A stretch of DNA of 9,714 nt from Candidatus Dormiibacterota bacterium (lineage in GTDB: Bacteria > Chloroflexota > Dormibacteria > Aeolococcales > Aeolococcaceae). A program made the position numbers and the translations under genes. The DNA is taken from NCBI GenBank assembly GCA_003136295.1, contig PLDZ01000062.1, forward strand, positions 7,244-16,957. Direction: 5' to 3'. Below, piece by piece: positions 6,235-9,714 of the stretch. Numbering within the stretch: position 1 is the first letter of the stretch; each line of letters starts with the position of its first letter. The notes beneath the pieces are model-generated. The model ran no database searches. It was not told where the DNA came from and worked only from the letters and a program-made list of their open reading frames with translations.

Positions 6235-7253
6235 ACGGCAGCGTGCTCGCCAATGTCGTGCTCGGTTTCCTGTGGAGTGGCATCACCGCCTACGTGCTGC
6301 TCGGTGGCGCCGACTTCGGAGCTGGATTCTGGGATCTGCTCGCCGGCTCGGCGGCTGCGGGCGCATCGAAGCGTCGTCGCATCGCCGAGTCCATCGGTCC
6401 GGTCTGGGAGGCCAACCACGTCTGGCTGATCTTTGCCCTCGTGGTCACCTGGACCGGATTTCCGACGGTCTTTTCCGCGATCGCTTCGACACTGTATGTC
6501 CCGCTCACGGCGGTGGCGTTCGGAGTGATCCTCCGAGGCTCCGCGTTCGCGTTCCGCGGCGCCGTGTCCGAGCTGTCGCTCCAGCGGGCGTTCGGCGCCG
6601 CCTTTGCGGCGTCGTCCGTGGTGACCCCCTTCTTTCTCGGGACGGTCGCCGGAGCGATCGCTTCGGGGCGCGTCCCCGTCGGCATCGCTCGAGGCGACGT
6701 GATCAGCAGCTGGCTCAACCCGACGTCGCTGCTGGGTGGCCTCCTCGCCGTCGAGGTGTCCGCCTACCTCGCCGCGGTCTACCTGACACGGGACTGCGAG
6801 CGGCACGGTGAGGCGGACCTCACGCGCTACTTTCGCCGGCGCGCCGTCGTGATGGGAGTCATCACGGGGCTCACCGCGATCGCGGGCATCGGGGTCCTCC
6901 ACGCGGACGCGCCGCGACTCTTCAGCGGCCTCACACAGCGGGGCCTTCCGCTCGTGGTGGCCAGCGTCGTGTTCGGTGCGCTGTCGCTGGTGCTGCTGCT
7001 CCTCCGGCGCTACGTCGCCGTTCGCGCGACCGCGGCCCTGGCGGTCGTCGCCGTGCTCTGGGCGTGGGGCGTGGCCCAGTATCCGGACGTTCTCGCCGGG
7101 GTGATCACCGTGAGCGCGGCAGCCGCCCCGGAGCCGACCCTGCTGCCGCTGGTCGTGTCGTTGTCGATCGGTTCGGCGCTGCTCATCCCTGCGCTGCTGC
7201 TGCTCTATTCGGTGTCACAGTCCGACGCGCCGGCGAGCCCGTCGCATCTCTAG
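6231..7253 (+). CDS. cydB: Cytochrome bd ubiquinol oxidase subunit II
   Basis: CydB is the second core subunit of the bd oxidase and packs against CydA in the cytoplasmic membrane. This 340-aa protein starts at a GTG sharing bases with the cydA stop (GTGA, 6231-6234), so translation is coupled and the subunits are made together. Signatures are the N-terminal GGADFGAGFWDL (25-36), with the conserved Asp28, and IGPVWEANHVWLI (55-67), typical of the family. About eight or nine membrane helices follow, and the length is within the usual 330-380. No cydX-like micropeptide is evident after the stop, and no cydCD assembly transporter genes are in view. folE begins 21 bp downstream on the same strand. 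Confidence 0.97.
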   Translation: MNGSVLANVVLGFLWSGITAYVLLGGADFGAGFWDLLAGSAAAGASKRRRIAESIGPVWEANHVWLIFALVVTWTGFPTVFSAIASTLYVPLTAVAFGVILRGSAFAFRGAVSELSLQRAFGAAFAASSVVTPFFLGTVAGAIASGRVPVGIARGDVISSWLNPTSLLGGLLAVEVSAYLAAVYLTRDCERHGEADLTRYFRRRAVVMGVITGLTAIAGIGVLHADAPRLFSGLTQRGLPLVVASVVFGALSLVLLLLRRYVAVRATAALAVVAVLWAWGVAQYPDVLAGVITVSAAAAPEPTLLPLVVSLSIGSALLIPALLLLYSVSQSDAPASPSHL

Positions 7254-7274
7254 CGTCGCGATCGTCATCATCGC

Positions 7275-7856
7275 TTGGCAGTGACTGCCACCCGCAAGAA
7301 CACCGACCCGATAGCGCCGCTGGTGGAAACCCTGCTGTCTGAGATCGGCGAGGATCCCGGCCGGGCCGGCTTGACCCAGACGCCGTCGCGGGTCGCCGGC
7401 AGCCTCCGCTATCTGCTGAGCGGCTACGCGAAGGACCTGGACGCGCTCGTCAACGGCGCCATTTTCGAAGAGGCGTATTCGGAGATGGTGGTGGTCCGGG
7501 ATATCGAGGTCTACAGCCTGTGCGAGCACCACCTCCTGCCCTTTTTCGGCAAGGCACACGTGGCGTACATCCCAGACGGACGCATCCTCGGGCTCAGCAA
7601 GATCCCCCGGATCGTCGACATGTTCGCCCGCCGCCTGCAGGTCCAGGAACGGCTCACCACCCAGATCGGCGACGCGCTCCAGTCCGTCCTCGAGCCGCAG
7701 GGAGTCGGCGTCGTCATCGAGGCGATTCACCTGTGCATGGCGATGCGCGGTGTCGAGAAGCAGAACAGCTCGGCGGTGACCTCGTCGCTCACCGGGTGCT
7801 TCCGCGACGACGACAAGTCGCGAAACGAGTTCCTCGCCCTGATCGGCCACCGCTGA
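7275..7856 (+). CDS. folE: GTP cyclohydrolase I
   Basis: FolE opens GTP to give 7,8-dihydroneopterin triphosphate and formate, the first step of tetrahydrofolate synthesis (and, where present, of 7-deazaguanine synthesis). The 193-aa protein has the diagnostic SLCEHHLLPFFG (81-92) and AIHLCMAMRGV (150-160). Zinc ligands are Cys83, His86 and Cys154, and catalytic histidines are His85 and His152, matching E. coli Cys110, His113, Cys181, His112 and His179. The TPSRVAGSL segment (36-44) is also typical. This is the zinc-dependent type IA enzyme, of usual length. The start is uncertain: TTG at 7275 (numbering used here) or GTG at 7281, and neither has a ribosome site. It follows cydB by 21 bp with no terminator between, so read-through from cydAB is likely. 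It converges with the 71-aa gene only 7 bp away. Confidence 0.96.
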   Translation: MAVTATRKNTDPIAPLVETLLSEIGEDPGRAGLTQTPSRVAGSLRYLLSGYAKDLDALVNGAIFEEAYSEMVVVRDIEVYSLCEHHLLPFFGKAHVAYIPDGRILGLSKIPRIVDMFARRLQVQERLTTQIGDALQSVLEPQGVGVVIEAIHLCMAMRGVEKQNSSAVTSSLTGCFRDDDKSRNEFLALIGHR

Positions 7857-7863
7857 GGGAACG

Positions 7864-8079
7864 CTAGCCCGCCCCGACGGTGATCACCTCAACCCAGACG
7901 AGCAGGACCCCGATCGCGAACATCACCACCCCGAGCGTCATGTGTCCCCAGTGGATCGGCCGCTTGCCTCGGCGAGTGCCGATGACCCGTGTGTAGATCG
8001 TGAGACCGACGATGCCGAGGCCGCCGGCGACCAGCATCGTCGCGGGCACACCGATGAAGGCGCCGAGGACCCCGTTCAC
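7864..8079 (-). CDS. Small two-helix membrane protein, unknown function
   Basis: This 71-aa protein has two membrane segments, about residues 8-29 and 47-67, joined by a basic loop (TRVIGTRRGKRPIHWGH, 30-46). By the positive-inside rule this forms a hairpin with the loop in the cytoplasm and both ends outside. The GTG start at 8079 has no Shine-Dalgarno, but a -10-like TAGGCT ends seven bases upstream, suggesting a leaderless message. It converges with folE and diverges from rlmN. I do not recognise the family. The clean helix-loop-helix pattern and lack of a competing frame make it likely real. Nothing around it shows a partner. Confidence 0.7.
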   Translation of the reverse strand: MNGVLGAFIGVPATMLVAGGLGIVGLTIYTRVIGTRRGKRPIHWGHMTLGVVMFAIGVLLVWVEVITVGAG

Positions 8080-8086
8080 CGTGGGC

Positions 8087-8092
8087 AGCCTA
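8087..8092 (-). promoter_or_regulatory. -10-like hexamer for the 71-aa gene (possible leaderless start)
   Basis: TAGGCT on the minus strand (8092 to 8087) is followed by seven bases and then the GTG start at 8079. That spacing places transcription start at the start codon. No -35 box or Shine-Dalgarno is visible, which fits a leaderless message. Hexamers of this looseness also occur by chance. Confidence 0.35.
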
Positions 8093-8123
8093 CGTGGTCG
8101 GCTGCCGCCGGCGTGCTCGCCCG

Positions 8124-8129
8124 TACCAT
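8124..8129 (+). promoter_or_regulatory. -10-like hexamer for rlmN (possible leaderless start)
   Basis: TACCAT at 8124-8129 lies six bases before the rlmN ATG at 8136, the spacing expected if transcription begins at the A of the ATG. No Shine-Dalgarno is present and no -35 box is clear. Confidence 0.35.
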
Positions 8130-8135
8130 GGACTG

Positions 8136-9242
8136 ATGCCCACCAGAGCGCTCAGCACCGCCGGCGCGTCGGCCCTGGTCGACGCGCTCGCTCGCCATGG
8201 CGAGCCGGCCTGGCGTGCACGCCAGCTACAGGACGCGATCTGGCAGCCATTCGTGAGCGACTTCGAGGGCATGCTCCAGCTCCCCGCAGCACTGCGGCGC
8301 GAGCTGGCCGCCGAGTTCGAGTTCTCGAGCGTCGTCGTCGACACGGAGATGCTCGCCGACTCCGGGGCGACGATCAAGCTCCTCTGCCGGCTGGGGGACG
8401 GCCAGACGATCGAGACCGTGGCCATGGAGACACCCGCAGGCGCTGACTCGCGCCGCCGGTCCACCGTCTGCGTCAGCAGCCAGGTGGGGTGCGCCGTCGG
8501 CTGCCCGTTCTGCGCCACCGGCCACATGGGATTGCGGCGCAATTGCACGGCCGCGGAGATCGTGGACCAGGTCCGCGCTGCCGCGGGCGTGCTCCACGGG
8601 CGTGGCCTGGGGCCGGTGACCCACATCGTGTACATGGGCATGGGAGAGCCGCTGGCGAACGCTGCCGCCACCCTCGAGTCCCTGAGCGTCCTCACCCGGA
8701 ACGGGGGGATCAGTGCCCGGCGGATCACCGTCTCCACGAGCGGCGTGGTGCCCGGCATCGAACAGCTCGCCGCCTCAGGCATGCCGGTCACCCTGGCCGT
8801 CTCGCTGCACGCCGCCACCGACGAGCTGCGCGACCGCCTGGTGCCCATCAACCGCACATATTCGCTCGGGACCGTGTTGGGAACGGCGTCTCGCTACGCG
8901 GAGCAGAGCGGACGGCGGGTCAGCTTCGAGTGGTGCCTGATCGGCGGCGTCAACGATTCAATCGAGCAGGCAGAGGGTCTCCGTGACCTCGCCCGCCGTG
9001 CCCAGGCGCACATCAACGTCATTCCCATGAACCGCATCGAGGGCAGTCCCTGGGGACCTCCGGAGCCGGCGGTGGCTCGCCGCTTTCTCGGCGCACTCCG
9101 CGGCGCGCGGGTGACAGTTCGCGACACCCGTGGTGGCGACGCGGACGCAGCGTGCGGTCAGCTCCGCGCGGACCTCGAGGCACGCCGGATCCTTCGTCCC
9201 GACGGCACGCTCTCACCGCCTCGGGTGCCGGCTCGCGCGTGA
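8136..9242 (+). CDS. rlmN: 23S rRNA (adenine2503-C2) / tRNA (adenine37-C2) methyltransferase, radical SAM
   Basis: RlmN methylates C2 of A2503 in 23S rRNA and of A37 in some tRNAs, using a 4Fe-4S cluster and two S-adenosylmethionines. The 368-aa protein has the radical-SAM motif CxxxCxxC in VGCAVGCPFC (Cys119, Cys123, Cys126). The two mechanism cysteines are at Cys112 (VCVSSQ) and Cys340 (DADAACGQL), matching E. coli Cys118 and Cys355. YMGMGEPLAN (166-175), VSLHAA (222-227), WCLIGGVNDS (266-275) and NVIPMNR (294-300) are all family signatures. Length is normal. The ATG at 8136 is chosen because an upstream in-frame extension (to 8094) adds only Arg-rich residues into the divergent promoter. 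RlmN rather than Cfr is preferred on overall motif match. Its stop overlaps the ribD start by 4 bp (GTGA). Confidence 0.96.
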   Translation: MPTRALSTAGASALVDALARHGEPAWRARQLQDAIWQPFVSDFEGMLQLPAALRRELAAEFEFSSVVVDTEMLADSGATIKLLCRLGDGQTIETVAMETPAGADSRRRSTVCVSSQVGCAVGCPFCATGHMGLRRNCTAAEIVDQVRAAAGVLHGRGLGPVTHIVYMGMGEPLANAAATLESLSVLTRNGGISARRITVSTSGVVPGIEQLAASGMPVTLAVSLHAATDELRDRLVPINRTYSLGTVLGTASRYAEQSGRRVSFEWCLIGGVNDSIEQAEGLRDLARRAQAHINVIPMNRIEGSPWGPPEPAVARRFLGALRGARVTVRDTRGGDADAACGQLRADLEARRILRPDGTLSPPRVPARA

Positions 9243-9714
9243 CCGTGGCTCCCAGCGCCGACCAGGCGCTGATGGACGCCGCCCTCGCTGCTGCGAGCTC
9301 GGCCGACTACGCGACCAGTCCCAATCCGATGGTCGGATGTGTCATCGCGAGCGGGGGTGAGGTGATCGCCACCGGGTTCCACCGGAAGGCCGGCGACCCG
9401 CACGCCGAGATCGAAGCGCTCACGGTCGCTGGTGAGCGCGCCCGTGGCGCGGATGTGTACGTCACCCTCGAGCCCTGTGCGCACCACGGACGCACGCCAC
9501 CCTGCGTCGACGCGCTCATCGCAGCCGCCCCTCGCCGGGTGGTTGTTGCCATGAGCGACCCTAACCCGCAGGTCGCGGGCCGCGGCATCGATGCGCTGCG
9601 CAGCGCCGGCATCGTTGTCGAGATGGGCGTGCGCGAAACCGAGTCGGAGCGGCTCAACGAGTTCTATGTCAAGCACATCACCACCGGACTTCCCTTTGTC
9701 ACGGCCAAGTTCGC
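9239..9714 (+). CDS. ribD: Riboflavin biosynthesis deaminase/reductase RibD, N-terminal part (runs off the window)
   Basis: RibD removes the amino group of the pyrimidine intermediate made from GTP and then reduces its ribosyl side chain, steps two and three of riboflavin synthesis. The 158 residues in view form the cytidine-deaminase-like domain: NPMVGCVI (29-36), AGDPHAEIEAL (51-61) with zinc ligand His55 and catalytic Glu57, and EPCAHHGRTPPC (78-89) with zinc ligands Cys80 and Cys89. The second residue after Cys80 is His82, as in the usual PCxHxGRTPPC motif. The linker toward the reductase domain has begun by the window edge (FVTAKF). It is open at the right edge, so a deaminase-only protein cannot be excluded. 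The GTG at 9239 overlaps the rlmN stop, implying translational coupling. No FMN riboswitch is possible between them, so flavin control would have to act elsewhere. Confidence 0.95.
   Translation, partial: MTVAPSADQALMDAALAAASSADYATSPNPMVGCVIASGGEVIATGFHRKAGDPHAEIEALTVAGERARGADVYVTLEPCAHHGRTPPCVDALIAAAPRRVVVAMSDPNPQVAGRGIDALRSAGIVVEMGVRETESERLNEFYVKHITTGLPFVTAKF

Noticed and set aside
4905..7253. A 782-aa plus-strand open frame spanning cydA in another frame and then cydB
   Set aside because: Only the part after 6231 is cydB. The upstream part is an Arg/Pro/Gly-rich shadow of cydA, open because stops are rare in GC-rich DNA.

Overview
The window is high-GC, gene-dense bacterial DNA with frequent GTG starts and several starts that lack a Shine-Dalgarno sequence. 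A TIGR03086-type (mycothiol-linked, DinB-like) protein and possible leaderless starts suggest an actinobacterium or another high-GC, monoderm-like lineage such as Chloroflexota or Dormibacterota. Nothing here fixes the phylum. No mobile element, phage gene, CRISPR array, rRNA or toxin-antitoxin pair is visible. The longest stretch without a gene is about 280 bp (1085-1365), and it holds a terminator and a second small hairpin.

Left part (1-1365): a complete tRNA-Leu(GAG) with encoded CCA, then a 187-aa TIGR03086 family protein with a textbook ribosome binding site. A 64-aa two-helix membrane protein converges on it from the minus strand.

Centre-left (1366-4441): two large polytopic membrane proteins are transcribed divergently. 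Both resemble GT-C type sugar-transfer enzymes: a DUF6056-like protein (minus) and a glycosyltransferase family 39 (ArnT/PMT-like) protein (plus). Their best predicted starts overlap by 9 bp inside one near-palindrome. An intrinsic terminator lies beyond the minus-strand gene. The pair probably acts in cell-surface or exported-protein glycosylation using polyprenyl-phosphate sugars. Substrates cannot be read from the sequence.

Centre-right (4442-7856): a Trp-rich 117-aa protein of unknown function (minus) shares a 131-bp upstream region with cydAB (plus), the two main subunits of a short-Q-loop cytochrome bd quinol oxidase. GTP cyclohydrolase I (folE) follows cydB after 21 bp and is probably read through from it. 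No cydCD assembly transporter genes are in view.

Right part (7864-9714): a 71-aa two-helix membrane protein (minus) and rlmN (plus) diverge from a 56-bp gap. In that gap a TAnnnT -10-like hexamer sits 6-7 bp before each start codon, so both may be leaderless. rlmN overlaps the next gene, ribD (riboflavin deaminase/reductase), by 4 bp, and ribD runs off the right edge.

Most of the window is core metabolism in an unremarkable arrangement. The points best worth following up are the divergent GT pair with interlocked starts, the three unassigned small proteins and the possible leaderless divergent promoter. I saw no convincing novel multi-gene system.
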